A DNA stretch of 64,000 bases from Himantopus leucocephalus. Its lineage: Eukaryota > Chordata > Aves > Charadriiformes > Recurvirostridae. The notes beneath the pieces were generated by a model. That model ran no database searches and had not been told where the DNA came from. It was given only the letters and a program-made list of their open reading frames with translations. Position numbers and translations under genes: made by a program. The stretch lies in assembly GCA_003993805.1 (NCBI GenBank), contig RSEF01000002.1, positions 69,621,346-69,685,345 of the forward strand. Direction: 5' to 3'. Positions 45,541-58,592 of this stretch are shown one piece after another. Every line of letters starts with the position of its first letter. Within the stretch, counting starts at the first letter, position 1.

Positions 45541-46200
45541 TCCCCTTTAATAATCTCTAGCTTGGGACCACTGATCCTTCAACAACCTCTTCCCTTTATG
45601 ATGTGTCCTCTGTTTTCTCTTATTTACAGCAACTGCCATGCTTGGGATTCTCTTGTTCGTCCTCTCCCTCCTCTCAATTTCTCAGGACAAGCTGAAAATG
45701 AGATTTAATGGGCCTCCCACTGTTGTTGCTCTTTTGAGATTACTGGGATCAGATGTTCTTCTCTTGAGAACTAGATCAAAGAAAATGAGAGAGGGTAAAG
45801 ACCAGGACGCTCAGGAAGGCAACAGAGAGCGGGGATAAGGCAGGAGAAAAGTGGTCTTTAGCATGTAATGCGGCAGTGCAGGGCATTTTTGGCTTTGCTG
45901 GCTCCTTGCCAGGGTTTTGCAGAAGCATCAGGGCCACTATGGTGTGAAAAGCTTAATAATTTCGTTACAAAACCTTTCAGCAAGCCCAGCGCCACCTGAA
46001 TGTTTGTATTTTTTATCAGAATTGTTTTGGACTACTAGCTATAAACAGCCCACTAGTTTTAATGGGGGATTATTTGGCTGCCCTATTCATCCCCATGTTC
46101 CCAGAAATCCTCTCCATATTAATTGCATTTCACTGCTGGGGACACCTGTTAGCAAGGGCACAGCTGAACAGGCTCTTAATACTTCCAAATCTCTGATAAT

Positions 46201-46275
46201 GCTCCAGTTAAACCTTTCTTTCTTGCTTTTTTTTCCCTCTTTCTTTTCTTTCTTGCCTTTTTTTTTTTTTTTTTT
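46201..46275. repeat. Polypyrimidine tract ending in a T-run at the gap
   Basis: TTTC/TTTCTT-rich stretch ending in about 18 T directly before the gap. It explains the frames with long Lys or Phe runs here; they are not genes. Confidence 0.9.
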
Positions 46276-46375
46276 NNNNNNNNNNNNNNNNNNNNNNNNN
46301 NNNNNNNNNNNNNNNNNNNNNNNNNNNNNNNNNNNNNNNNNNNNNNNNNNNNNNNNNNNNNNNNNNNNNNNNNNN
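46276..46375. other. Assembly gap of exactly 100 N
   Basis: One hundred N, a conventional placeholder for a gap of unknown size. A CR1 3' end begins immediately to its right, so at least part of the missing sequence is a CR1 body on the plus strand. Confidence 0.98.
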
Positions 46376-46417
46376 CCTTCCAACCCTGACCATTCTGTGA
46401 TTCTGTGTGATTCTGTG
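46376..46417 (+). mobile_element. CR1 LINE 3' end, body hidden in the gap
   Basis: CCTTCCAACCCTGACC followed by ATTCTGTGATTCTGTGTGATTCTGTG: the CR1 3' terminus with about three octamer units, one of them with two extra bases. Orientation is opposite to the copy at 12183-12632. Confidence 0.92.
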
Positions 46418-48569
46418 TTCATATGCTCCCAGCCACTTACTGGGTAGCAATGCAGAGCAGAGAGTAGCATCCCTGCCTCGTGATAGTCATGAAAGGGTCT
46501 AAAATGGAAATTATGGTGGTAATAAGGATCTCCTCTAGCTAAGGTAGTTTATCATGTGCAGGAAACTGACTGCAGCTTTTTGCTAATACAGTCTGCATAT
46601 TCACTTTTCTGTAATTGTAAAACTCTACACTAGAGTCTAAATAAGGCTGGAGCTCGTACACTTTTTGAGACCGAGTGCTGCTGCCCCATTACTGTTTGCC
46701 ACTGTCTGGAAGCCTGACACCCTGGTCTTCATCAATGCCTTTGGGAGCTAGCATGTAGCTAATAAAATCAGGAGAAGATGGAATTTTTAAAACAAGCAGA
46801 ATTTGATACACTTTGTTGAAGTGGGTCGTGGAGCTAGTCTGATACTGTATGTACGATGTATACATCAAGTGTATTCCAATTTAAGAGAGAAGAGTTGAAC
46901 ATTTTTTCTTCCTCTTAGAGGTGTTAATAGACTCAAAGGTGGAAGAGGAGACAAGGGCAGAGTGGAAAAAAACCCAGCAAGCTCGGGTGATGGTAAATGA
47001 AGCAGGTTACACTAAAGACAATCTCTTCTCTGCTGCTTGATTTTTCTTACTCAGCATAGAGTGCACCTGACTGTTTGTTACAGAGGAACTGAAATGAGCC
47101 TGTGCAAGTGATCAATGCACAAGCTGGGAGAAATCTCTTACACAGGAAAAAACACCAATGATATTCTGTCTGGAAAAAGACTGCTAGTGGTGTTTGAGAT
47201 TTCCTCAAATTCAGTTTCTGGTGAGGACACAGATATGAACCATGTATCCATAAACAAAATTTAAAGGTTTCCATTAAATGAAACCCTTTAATGAGGAAGA
47301 ACATAGACCTGACAAAGGCACACGTGCCGAGGTGTATAACATGCATCTGATGCAACAAATGTTTCATATTTTTTCCTACCTTCTACAGTAAATTTATTTT
47401 AAAATCCTCTCTTTGTGCAAGCAGTGGGTGAGATAATGTCTTTTGCTATTTGATGTAAATGCTTGCCTTCATTTGCTTCACAGTGGATACGTCCCCCCAG
47501 TTAGTGTTGATGGGTGCTCCAGTTGGCTTCAGAGCAGAGAAGCTACCCGCTGAGGAGCAGGGGATAGTGGGATGGTCTTTGGATTTTAGGAGTTGTCTTT
47601 TTGGGTGTAGATCAAAGGCTTCCAGCCAAAGAGCATCAGGAAGCTGTGGCTGATGTTGCTTCTGCAATAGTTGTTTTGTGTGATAGGGAACAAGGCATGT
47701 GCAAGGCACCTGGTGCATCCCATCTGCATGGGAGAGGAAGAAATTTGCCCTGTGGCTGCCAGGTCAGTATGCTTTGGCATACACAGAGGTGAAAATTTTT
47801 TTTGTTCTCAGAATGTCATTATTTTGGGCCTTATTTAGTATCCCCTGGAACAAATTCAACGGTTTCCTCAGTGATGGTGTGTTGTAACGCGAGTGCTAGT
47901 CAATAAAATATCCGTAATGGGGGAAACATGTAATTTGCAATCATTTTGCCATTTTATAAAAGGGCAATGAAATGCTGGTATCCCATCTGAAAAATATTTA
48001 TTGAATGTAATGAGGAAGAAACCAGTGGGGATGTAGGGTAATTAAATAGGGGGCTGTAAAAATTGCTCTGAATTCTGTAAGTGAGAGAATGATACAAACT
48101 TCTTTGTTGACTCTTCAAACCACCCCGTGGAGTTTAATAGAGAATTGACTTCTCTTGCAGAGCTCAGAATTTCTTTAGGTTATTTTCAAACTTCTGTACA
48201 GTGTCATCTTTGTTCTCTATTTAGTGGTTTTTTTTTTTCTTTTAAAAGAGAATTATCTACTAATATAGCAGCATGAAAGCAAGTGGGTTAAGGAGGTATG
48301 ATATTAGGTGGCTTCTCTTTTTTACTTGCACTGCAAAAATCTCCAGATTCTTAGAACCATGCTCAGCTCAAGTGGAAATGGGTGCAAATAGTGACTTCAG
48401 TAGCAATTGTATGTATCTACTAAAATAAGTCATTTTGCCTGTCCAAGTCAGTGTTTGAACTGTTTTAATATTGAAGCTTTTTTTTTTTTTTTTGACTAGC
48501 ATATTTGTAGTGTCTCACTTTCACATCGCTGCTGAATCAGGGTATGGCATCAGGTGGCTGCTGCTCAGT
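46418..48569. other. Non-coding, nothing recognised
   Basis: No supported gene. A T-run of about 16 lies at 48478-48493. Confidence 0.5.
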
Positions 48570-48630
48570 TCAGGACAGGAATGCAAACCTGCCTCTCCAA
48601 TATCAAAAGCCAGTGCCCTAACCAGTAGAA
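48570..48630 (+). repeat. MIR/CORE-SINE-like relic
   Basis: CAGGAATGCAAACCTGCCTC followed, about 20 bases on, by CCAGTGCCCTAACCAGTAGA. This resembles the segment of the ancient SINE that reads AACCCAGGTCTCC and then CCAGTGCTCTAACCACTAGA. Confidence 0.45.
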
Positions 48631-51600
48631 TAAATGTACATTAACGGTTAGGATAAAATGCCTGGTAAAATATCTAGGATCAGATTAGAAACACCTCAGC
48701 AACATGAGACAAATATCTCAATGATGTTGGGTCAAATTTGTTTAGAGAATGTGCAGAGGGTAACAATATCAGCTTTAGTCCTGATAGAGATTTGGTATCA
48801 TATTCTGTATTGGCAGATTGGCATGCCTGGTTGGATCTTGCTTAGCCTATCACTTATATCTTTGACCATTTCTTGTTCCTTTTCTGAGATTTGTGCTCCA
48901 AGTTCATGGATGTCAGATGTTTACATCCTTCTCCATCAGTAGATGTGGGATGAGAGCATTTGCCTTTCTCTTGGATGCCTGCTGGACTTGGATTTTCATA
49001 GGCTTGCTACCAGGAGTTTAGGCTGGTCTCTGCCTATAGTTATCTTCTCTCTAGTTGGATCTCTAAGGAAAATGATGCCAGCTACCTTGATACAAAAAAC
49101 TCAATTATCCCACACCAAACTAGGGACACCATAAAGATTCAGTCCAAAGCCATTCTCAGAGAACAAGAGGAAAACATGTTTTCTAGGTATGGTTCACAGC
49201 AGCATAATTTGGATAGGTCCTGGGCTTACTCAGGTCTTTGATGAAGAGCACTTTGAAAACAGCAATAACTGGAAAATCAAGCAGGTTGTCCTCTTCCACA
49301 CAGGGCAGTATGGACCAGCACAAGGCACATACTCTGTGGTGGACCTATCAGAATGCCAGAAATAATAATGGACGATTCTGGGCCACAACAGTGCCAGAAA
49401 CTAGATGTATCTCAAAATGTGAACATTGTGCTGTTATACAATAGGTAGTTTACAGGACAGAAATTGGATATTCCCTTCATCTAAGGACTGATTTTTTTTT
49501 TTATTTTTTTATTTATTTTTTTTATCCTTCAAGGACTGCAACAAGCTCTGAGGAACAGAGAGTTCCCAGTGTTCCCAGGAGCCGGGGTCTTTTTAAGTAA
49601 CAGGCACTTGAAAAGAAGCCTTGGGAACAGAAAGAGCCTAGTTCATAGGTGTTTCTTTGTTACCCTTCACATGTTGAAGGGTCAGGGTGACACGTCAATA
49701 CAAGCTATCCCTAGCTATTTCAGCTGCATCTTGTTTGGGGATTGTGGAGACTTTATTACCAGTTTTTGGGAGCACTGGCAACTGGGCATAGTGTGCCCCT
49801 TAACCCCTGTCATTTGCCATGTTCCCAACTTGCCCTGGCTCGCAGATGTGTGGATCTGAGGATGAAGTGGACTGTCAGTGGCTTATATTACAGCTCCTAC
49901 TTTTCTTCTTTTGACACACAGCTCTCCGTACTACTCCCTTGGGCTGTTGTCTGTCCTGGTCCTCTTTATTGTTGGAAGCTTGGATCTTGCTCTCCATACC
50001 ACCTTTAACTATGCTGAGCTCAAGACAACAAACTCTGTCAAGGCACTGTCATTAACTCCAATCATTGTTTACTAAACAGAAAAAAGCATGTAGAAATGCA
50101 TACCGAGGCATATCTTCATCTTCATCCTCTACCCACCTCGGGGGGGTGTTCATCAATCAAACACTGAACCTCTGGCAAGATATCAAGGGTGATAAATTTG
50201 AACTTCCACTCAGCAAAGTGGATTCACACCCCTTACCTGCTATGTTTCCCAGGAGAACAGGCTTCTCGGATGTTGTGGCATCAGTCACTGCCCCATCCAC
50301 AGGTTCAGCCTGCATTATGCGGAGTAATGGCAAGGGGACTCTTGCTCAGCTGAGGTAAAGAAATGCTTTCACTTGGCCTGGTCTGACATGAATCAATCTC
50401 TCATTGTGCAGCATCTGCACAATGATATGCAATGCTGCCAGCCCTTGCTTGTCATGCCGAACTGGATAGAGACACAGGGCTTTGCAAACTGTCTCTGCCT
50501 TTTTCAGCTGTATCTTATTTGAGGTTATGAGTTAGTAGCGTCACCCTGGCAACAACTGGCAGAACTTGCCCTTACTGAGGGACTGATGATGCTCTCTGTG
50601 ATACTGAGCAAAGAGGAAGGAGCTCTGTCTCCTCTAAGGTAGAGAGATAATTCACCACTTTTATTTTCTGTCTGGAAAAAAATGTGTCTTCTCTGGGCAA
50701 AGCATAATAACCATGGCCATGAGCATGTACTGCAGCAGGAAGGGATCCCAGAACTCACTGGAGGAAGTTGAGCTGAAAAGAGGAGTGAAGAGAATGCCAG
50801 GTGAACACACACTGGTGCAGAGCAGGACTGGAGTCATCACATAATCTATGTGATCATATGAATAGGTATGCTGTTTCAGAGGAGGCAGATGCAGGAATTC
50901 CTGGAGATGAAAGCCTTAGCTGCACAGTGTCTCCTTGGATGCCTTCGCCTCTCCTCAAACTCCTCATACACTCTTTGGGATGAGCCAGTCCATTTTCAGT
51001 CCTGTTGAGTGTCCTCCCTCAGGAACTGCTGAGGCCTGCAGCTTGAAACAGGGAAGGAAAACCAGTCATGAAAACCTAAGTGCTCCTGGAGACCTGAGTT
51101 GTTTCCATCACCGCTCTGAGTTTCTGATATCTTAGGTAGTCTTTTATGGCTATCCACTATAAATAGCTGAGCTATGCTTAAAGGCTTGCTCTGCTTGGTA
51201 TTGCACAAAAGCCGTGCACTTCTCAACCTCCAGGCATGTCTTATTGGCATCTCTGGAGGGCTGGAAACCGGTGGGAATCATGAAGGCTGGGTCTTAAAGG
51301 ATGGGAGGGCGGAAGAACTATTAGTTCCAGAGCTGAGAAAATGTTGGTCATCCTGCCAAGGCTGTCAGGATCTGCAAATACCAGTGATCAAGGCCAAGAG
51401 ATGCATATGTGAGGCTTTGTTCCATTCAGATCAACTAAGCAGCATGCAAGGGTCAGGCACCAGACACTATTTGGCTGCCTGGGTTCTCATGGGCGTTGAC
51501 TATCTATCCATGGTTTCTCTCCGTGTTACTTAGCAGCACAATGACTTTGCTAATCTCCATGGGTCCAATGCCAGCGTGGAATCATTTCTCTGCTCTCCCC

Positions 51601-51705
51601 CATGCAACACGGATGAAGAGCTAGGTTGGCCATGCATCTTGCTAGGCCATCTAGGGATTCCCATGGGTGTTTTACCACCACTAGCTTTAAGACGGGTAAC
51701 AGAAG
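48631..51705. other. Non-coding, no supported gene
   Basis: Long plus-strand frames at 48658-48942, 49569-49859, 50065-50358 and 51174-51533 show no recognisable domain and are not linked by convincing splice signals. A T-rich simple repeat (T-runs with interspersed A) lies at 49492-49524. Confidence 0.45.
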
Positions 51706-52361
51706 CTATCCCTGAATACGTGCTTCATCACCGGCAAAGAACAGGGTGAAGCTGACCATAGGTGCACATGTAATGGCTTTCATGCAATTGGTAAATCCCG
51801 CGGAAGTGATGTTTACTACTGCTTCATCCTTCATTTGCAGGTGGCATGGACGGAGCATGGCTCTACACCGCATCATCTCAATGGTAGCTATTCTAAGGGC
51901 CCTGAGGGGCACCACCATCTCTGACTGCCCCTGCCCACCCCCCTGGATCTCCCCCCACCCTGCTGTGGTGACCATGGCCCCAGGAAGCAGTGGACATGGA
52001 CATGTGCTTCAGCCAAGAAGGGGTCAGCTGAGACATGGTGCCTGGGGTGGGTCCAATATATGGTACAGCACCGCCTGTAAATGGTGTGTGGGGAAAGGAG
52101 AGGAGAGGCAACTCTGGGAAGGCATGCACTGGTAGCTGGCAAGTGGCATCCCAGCAATGGCTGGTGGCTTTTCCCGGGGCTGAGGTGACAGCAGAGGAGA
52201 GGAGCAGCATGGAAGCAGCAGTTCCATCGGAGGTGATGTACAGCTTCCCCACGACTCAGGGCAATCTCACTGCTGATCCCTGCACCCTGGCCAGCTCTGC
52301 AAAGGCTGGTGGTTGTGTGTGACCGCCTCCCTGCCAGGTGGTTGGCGATGAGTGGTCCCAC
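51706..52361. other. GC-rich block with long overlapping frames on both strands
   Basis: Frames of 129 codons (51746-52135, plus), 157 codons (51888-52361, minus) and 119 codons (51893-52252, minus) overlap here. None contains a domain I recognise. The stretch is GC-rich, which lengthens chance frames. Minus-strand residues near 51780-51830 (AGFTNCMKAI) faintly recall the GFPNCIGAID-type motif of Harbinger transposases, but no further motif of that family follows. Confidence 0.35.
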
Positions 52362-55300
52362 GTGGTTTAGATTTAGAGAGAATCCCCTTTTTGCATTCAG
52401 AAGGTCTTGTTTTTGGTCCCAAAGTGCCTAGCAAAATGAATTGCTGTTTTCTGGCCAGCCTAACTAGGAAACGCGGCTCATGCAGTTGCTGGGAACTGGC
52501 AGAAACGTCCTGGTCTGCAAAGTGTAAATTAGGAAAATGCATTCGTATTCTCATGGATTTTCCTTGAGAAAAAGCCAGCAGTGGGAGTGTGTTAGAGTGG
52601 TAAAACACAATTCATGACAACAATCCCACTGAGAGGAGGATTTTTTTTTTTTAGTTCGGTTGCTTCTAATTGTGGTAAGGAGCAAACACATTCCTCTTTA
52701 ATTTCCATTGGCAAGGTCTCCAGGACTGCACGAGTGCCAATGCGTGTGCTGTGGCTGGTTTTGCATTTCCTCGTCTTTTCTTCCCCTCTTCCACCCCCTC
52801 CTTCATCTTACTGGTATTATGGCCAATCCCTCTGCAAATACCTCTTTCACAGCCAACGTAAGCGCTCTCCCTCTTGTTTTTCTCCCTTCAAAACTCGGCT
52901 CTATCTCTTTTGGCCAGCTGCAGCCTTCCTAGAACATCTTCTACCTGACAAAAGAAGATACCTTTGATAGTCAGGCATAACTGTAAAGTTGAAACACATG
53001 CTTGGTTCAGATACCGATGAACTTTAATTTACCTCAATTCATTAGCAATTTTTAAAACCACAGCTAATGGAAGACAGCCTGTAAAATAATTGGAAGTAAA
53101 TGCTGAAGGAGAAATACTGGGGGGAGGAAGGAAGGGAAGCGGCTTACAGAAGCAGTCTAAGCCAGTCTTTCATCTTCAGGCCAGTCCGGTTTTGAACTCT
53201 GATGGGAAAGGTCATGAATTTTAAAATGTGTCTCACAGCAGACAGCTCTAATCATAAGCTAACACTATCTGCAGTGCATGTCTGACCATGTGAGACTAGC
53301 GGCTGACTGAAGAGGGAGACTGACTTTCAAGAGCAGGATGCCGCTTTGAGCAGGAAAGTGTGGGATAAGCAGAACCAATGCCATATCTGTCAGTGCCAGC
53401 GTGAAGCACCCAGCTTTTGGGGGGTGGAGGGAACCACGCTGTTCCCAACAGGGTCCCAGCAGGGCTCGCTGCAGCAGAAGTAGTAGATGGCATGTTGTGT
53501 GCTTCTGCCGGCTCCTCCAGGATCCACCATTTCCCCTTCCTGCATGCAGTTTAGGAAGCATAATGCTTCACTGCTTTAGCTCACAATCCTTGTTCTTGGT
53601 TTTAATACAATTTCCAAACTATTATGCTCCAAAGTCTGCAGAAGCTGGAGCACTCGCTGCAGCTGCTCTTGGGAATTGTCTTTCTGCCATTTGCCAGGCT
53701 GTGTTTGTAATCAAGGGAGGCTAACATTTTGGCAGCACCTTACAATGATCCTGACAAAGGAGTTGTGGTCGGTGTCTATCTCAGTCTTAATTGTTTTCTT
53801 AATTGGGTGCTGCTGAGGCTCAGACAGTTATTTACAAGATTTGAGAAAGCACTTGATTCTCTCTCTGACTTCATCTGCATTCTCTAGAATCCTTCCACTG
53901 TACATCTACCACATCTTGGGCTCTGCTCTTCTTAGCACGTGTGGAAGCATGGTCCACTGGTGTTAATCACCACGTGGTGTCTAGACATGCTGAAAACACT
54001 TAAGCAACTGTGACATCTGTTTGGTTGGCCTATGTTGTTGAGAAACTTGTCCTCATTTATAAACAGTTTTCAAAACCAGGTTTCAGCCATGACATCATAG
54101 TAAACGTGAAGCGTCTCCACACACTGCGACCACATCTTCATGGTCAACATCCTCTCTGAGGAGGGGTGGGCTCACTCTGAAGGGTTAGGACTTGGGACAG
54201 GGACATATGGGTTCAATTTTTAGGTCTGTCACACACTTCACGTCTGACCTTTGCTAAGTTGTATGCTCTCTTTGTGTCTGGAATAAAATGGCAATGGTAA
54301 TACCTGGGATCAGACTGATTATTGGACTCTTTAGATTGTGGCAGCTAATTTGATCATTACCTAAAAAAGTCCCCATGATGTCAACATAGCTCAATGCCCT
54401 ATTGTATAGATTCAGTGTTGTGTGAACAAAAGCAGGAGCCAAGCTGGAATTTCTCTTGATTCTGCAGCAGCAAACTCCAAATTGGGGATTATTTTTAGTG
54501 TGTCATATTGCAATCACTAGCTTTTTCAGTGAATGATGTGGAACAAAATTTTCAAGAGCACCTGGTCCTTGGCTGCTAAGTGTTTACATTGCTTCTGAAT
54601 ACGGGATTTAGGGCTCTGACAGAGGATCTCTGGTAGATTTGACTGTTTCAAACATCTCCTCCAGCACTTCTGCCAAAAATTACTGCCTCATAGCAGGGGC
54701 ACAGAGCAAGAAGAAAGCGCAGTGAGAAACAGTGCTCCACTGTGAACTTGGGGGGGACAGTGCCATGTTCTTTGTTCATGCATCCTCCAGTATTTTGTTG
54801 TCACCATGGAAGAAAACTAGACATTTACTGAGGTGTTGTCCCTAAGCTGCTTCTGCTCCGTGTCTGGTGAGCGTTTAGTGGTGTGAAGGTGATGGTGCTG
54901 CATTCATGGACAGGTGATCTCTCCCACAGCTCACTGTGAAAGAGCTGGGCATTGGAAGCCAAATAACCACCAGGGATAGTTTGGGAAGCCCCAGCTGTGT
55001 GCTGGTGTAGCACAAAGAAAAAGTCAGCGCCAGGGAGCCTCTAAGTGGGGCTAGCCCTGGTGCCCACAAGCAAGGCTAAGTTTACCTCTACATCTCTCCT
55101 TGGTGAACTGCTGGTGCGTTTCCAAGAAGCTCTCAGCTCTGAAGTGACTGCCATTGGCGTAAGCTGCTTTGCTTGTCTCGCATCCGACTTGTGATTTCTG
55201 TGGCCGTATCTTTTATGGTAGTGTCTCCAGAAGTACAGAAGTATAACAAGGTATTTATTCGCCAAGCCTTTTCTGTTGTGTTTCAGCCTCTCCTCTCCCC

Positions 55301-58300
55301 CTTCCCTGTCTTATCACTGGTGGAAGCTGGTGTAAAGTCCTTTGAACGAAGACATCAAAGGACAATTGCATCTCTGCTCTTTAACCAGGCTTATAAAAAG
55401 ATTGTGATAAAGGACAACAATACATGTCAGTGTTGCCCAGTTATTGTTCTGGGCTTTGTAGTTTTATTAGGAAATAATTTCTTACCCTGTGTGGCTTCTG
55501 GTGAGTTTTGTTTTCTGTGCTGCTGCATTTGATCTGCCTACTGAAAGACCTGCTGCAGAACTGAGAGTTTTGCCAGCTGTGAGTTAAGAGGGAGACATGA
55601 TTGAAAAAGTTCAAGCTCTGCTTCCTAGCAGCCAATTTACCATCTGTCTCTCTCTCCCTCACGCCCCTTTTATAGCAAAAATGCAAACAATTTTTTTGAC
55701 CTCTGCTGAATCTGTACAACTCTGGGCTTTTAAAGTGTTGCTCTAACAAATAAAAACCAAACATGGCAGCAGCGACAACCATGAATTCAAAACCGATAAA
55801 CTTGGGTAGCAGCAAGGCCTGTTGCCAGAGGTGATAAGAAGCTTTCAAAGGCTTTCTTCTTCATTAATGCATCCCTCCTTCTCTTCTCCCTTCACTCCAC
55901 CTCTGGGGAAAACTCCAGGTAAAGTTGAACCCTATCTGCCACAGTGTGTGGCTGAAAACTTGCCCCTCCTCCAGGGCAACAGAGAGAGTGTAGCCCTCAA
56001 ATGTGATGATCAGTATGAGGAGGCAGGATGATGCGGATAGGTAATTCCCAACACCCCCCCACTTCATCTCCTGGCAGTGTGCCCCCACCTCTGACCATGC
56101 ACCAGCTCTGGTGCTCCTGAGCCACTGCTTGGGAGCTGGTTCAGTTCACAAGTCCACCAGAACGAGATGGTCCTCAGTGGGGCTGGTGAGCTTGAACCCG
56201 CTCATGGAGGTCTCTGGTGGGTGCTAGAGCTGATGCAAGGGGCAGGGGAGAGGAGCAAGATCTCTCTTTTGGTGGTGGTGAACCGCTGGCCTGGCTCAGC
56301 TGCGTGTGGAAACACAGACGGGTGTTGCGTTACGACATTATTGCACAAGCGGTGCGATTGCCAGCAAACGATAATAATTCTGTCCGTCTCCTAGAGCCAT
56401 TTCTTCTCAGAAGCATTGTTGATGCTGGTATAAATTGGCATGGCTCCAACCAATGTGTCATTTGTCTGGTAGACTATGAAATGCTGTTGCAAAACTGGCC
56501 TGTGTTTCAAGACTTTGTCTTGATCATATTGACCCCAATGGAAATCCAAGCTGCTAAATGACTCATTCTTCCTCTTCTTCACCCTCAAATAGGTACTTGT
56601 ACCCCCAATCCACATTATTGAATAACTGTTAGAAAAAAAAATCAGTTTTTCATGCTTCAAACAAAGCCTATGAAGTCCCCATTCTAGCCTGCTGAAGCAG
56701 TCTTTGCTTTCCAAGCAAATCTCTGTAGGAAGAGATGAGAGCTGGTGAGAAAATCACCTCAGTGCTCATGTGTTTCGCTGAGGTTGGAGGAGGGCAGCGT
56801 GACATTCTTGCACAAAGCATTTTCTATTTCAGTGTATCTTAAGTAGCTTGGAATAAGAAAAGAAAGCTTTTTCTTCGGTTTACTGAAACTACAAAGCTGT
56901 CATATGATTGGGGACCATCCTGGACAAATAATGGGGTGGCAGGGGCCTGGGGGAGGAAGGAGGAAGAAAAGGGTTTAGTGTGGAAAATGAAGCTCACAGC
57001 CAAAGATGGACTTAACCTGATAAGTAGGCTTGAAACATGAGCTGAGATGTTAATCCCCTCAGGACAAATCTGAATCTTCCTTTTGGGGGTGTGGGGGTGA
57101 CTTTATACCTGCTTTGAGAAGTTGGAAAAACCCTTTCTGAAAACAGGGAAAGGGGGCTTTCCATTGTTGAGGAAGTAGCTTGTTTATCAGAAGATGGTAT
57201 TCTTAACTGTGATGTAATTTGGCTTACAATTTTTTCATGAAGTATAAATATTTTCAGTAAAGAATAATTAGGATATAAACCCCAAAGAGAACAAAATTAC
57301 AGCAAAGAGATGCTAGGAACAAAAGAGATGCTAGAAACAAGGAGAAAAACCCTTTTTTTGCTATGACAGAAGCAGAGAGGTAAGGCAGCTGCATTGCAGA
57401 AGAGCTGCCTGAAATGTAGGAGATGTAAGGAGGAAATTCTTTCACCTTGGTTAGGAGAGGGCAGAAGGTAGACCCGTACTTGAAGGTACAGGGAATGGGG
57501 ATGAAGCAACCCAGAATCTCAGAGATCATGGGGCATTTACTTTGAAATGGCAGGGAAGGTCATGACAACTCAAGACTCCTGAGATCAGCAGGAGGGCTGT
57601 GGAGTTGCCTGGCAATGTGGTCACCGACCTGAAAGGATGATTGAGCAAGAAAGTACAGAGGGAAGCAGATGATGTCAAAAAGCAGTTATTGCCGAATGGT
57701 CCTGTACTGTGATAAAGCCAGGCCTTTAGCTTTGCCACAGAGAGGACAGCATAGGTGGGGAGCAAGGACCCCCGTGAGGCACCACTGGGGAGAGACCCTG
57801 AGACATCTCTGTGAAGCCACTCGGAGGCACCGAGAACACAGATTTCTTTGTAGGGGAAAGGAGTGAGTGCAAACAGAGCAATGGACTGGACAAACTGGGT
57901 GTCTCATTTATGTGTGGTTTTAATCTTTTTTGGCCCTATGCTCTCTGCTGGAAGCATGATGCAAGATCAGTCGTCCACACCAGGCAGTAAGAGCTCCAGA
58001 AAGGTCCCACTATACTGCCCCACTTCTTGCCACACCAGTGCCAAGGCCCATCCAGACACAGAAATCTTCAGCATCAGCCTGAGCATTATCTTAAGAAAGT
58101 TTTGGTTTGGTTTGGTTTGGGTTTTTTTCTGAGCTTATGCAGCAACTTTGGTTGTTTCTGGCAATGAAACGTTCGAGAAGCACCTGAAGGGAAGGGGATC
58201 CCGTGCTGCCAGGCAGCTAGGCTTGCTCTCACCAGCCAAGGTTTCAGGGTGGCTGTGTGGCTCTGAGAGCAGCAATGACCGGGCAATCCAGCACACACAC

Positions 58301-58466
58301 TCCCAGCCATCCCCTGGCCCCCAGTGCAGTATCTGCAGGGCTGGAGGGTGATGGGGTTAGTCCTGGCCAGTCTCCAGGCAAATCCCTGGGGTCACAGGGT
58401 GTTAGAGCCTCTGTGTAAATGTTAAGGCAATCCAAAGAGACAATATCCAATCCAAAGAGAAATATC
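52362..58466. other. Non-coding, no supported gene
   Basis: No gene, RNA gene or clear repeat family. Frames up to 135 codons (55441-55848, minus) lack domains. A small (TTTGG)n repeat lies at 58100-58121 and a 12-base local duplicate (ATCCAAAGAGA-type) at about 58427-58460. Confidence 0.5.
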
Positions 58467-58592
58467 ACTATTCTCATCTTACAAATGGAAACTGAGACTC
58501 AGTGCTGAGATTACTTTCCCAAGGTGAGGAGGTGGATGTATAGTAGCACCAGAAGTCCCAGATGATCTCAGTCCCGGTCCCACTAACAATCT
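58467..58592 (+). repeat. MIR/CORE-SINE-like relic (best example in the window)
   Basis: TCTCATCTTACAAATGGAAA continues as ACTGAGACTCAG, then ACTTTCCCAAGGT, then AGAAGTCCCAG, CAGTCCCGGTCCCACTAAC. Each block matches in order the MIR-type consensus (CATTTTACAGATGGGGAAAC, TGAGGCACAG, ACTTGCCCAAGGT, then the CCAGTCC-CTAACCA end). Diverged but continuous over about 125 bases. Confidence 0.55.

Larger units (their letters stand above)
43735..46200. other. Non-coding, no supported gene
   Basis: GC-rich to about 44030 with overlapping frames and no domain. Then a G-run region (44595-44624), a short direct repeat TGCATTATATTAAT x2 near 45037-45066, and (CT)n at 45522-45540. A pyrimidine tract plus TTTACAG at about 45630 resembles a 3' splice site but leads into no recognisable peptide. 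Confidence 0.5.

Noticed and set aside
46087..46470. Frames with long Lys, Phe or unknown residues
   Set aside because: They are translations of a T-run and a 100-N gap.
51706..51975. Possible Harbinger-type transposase fragment on the minus strand
   Set aside because: Only about ten residues recall the family motif; the expected following motifs are absent and stops follow quickly.
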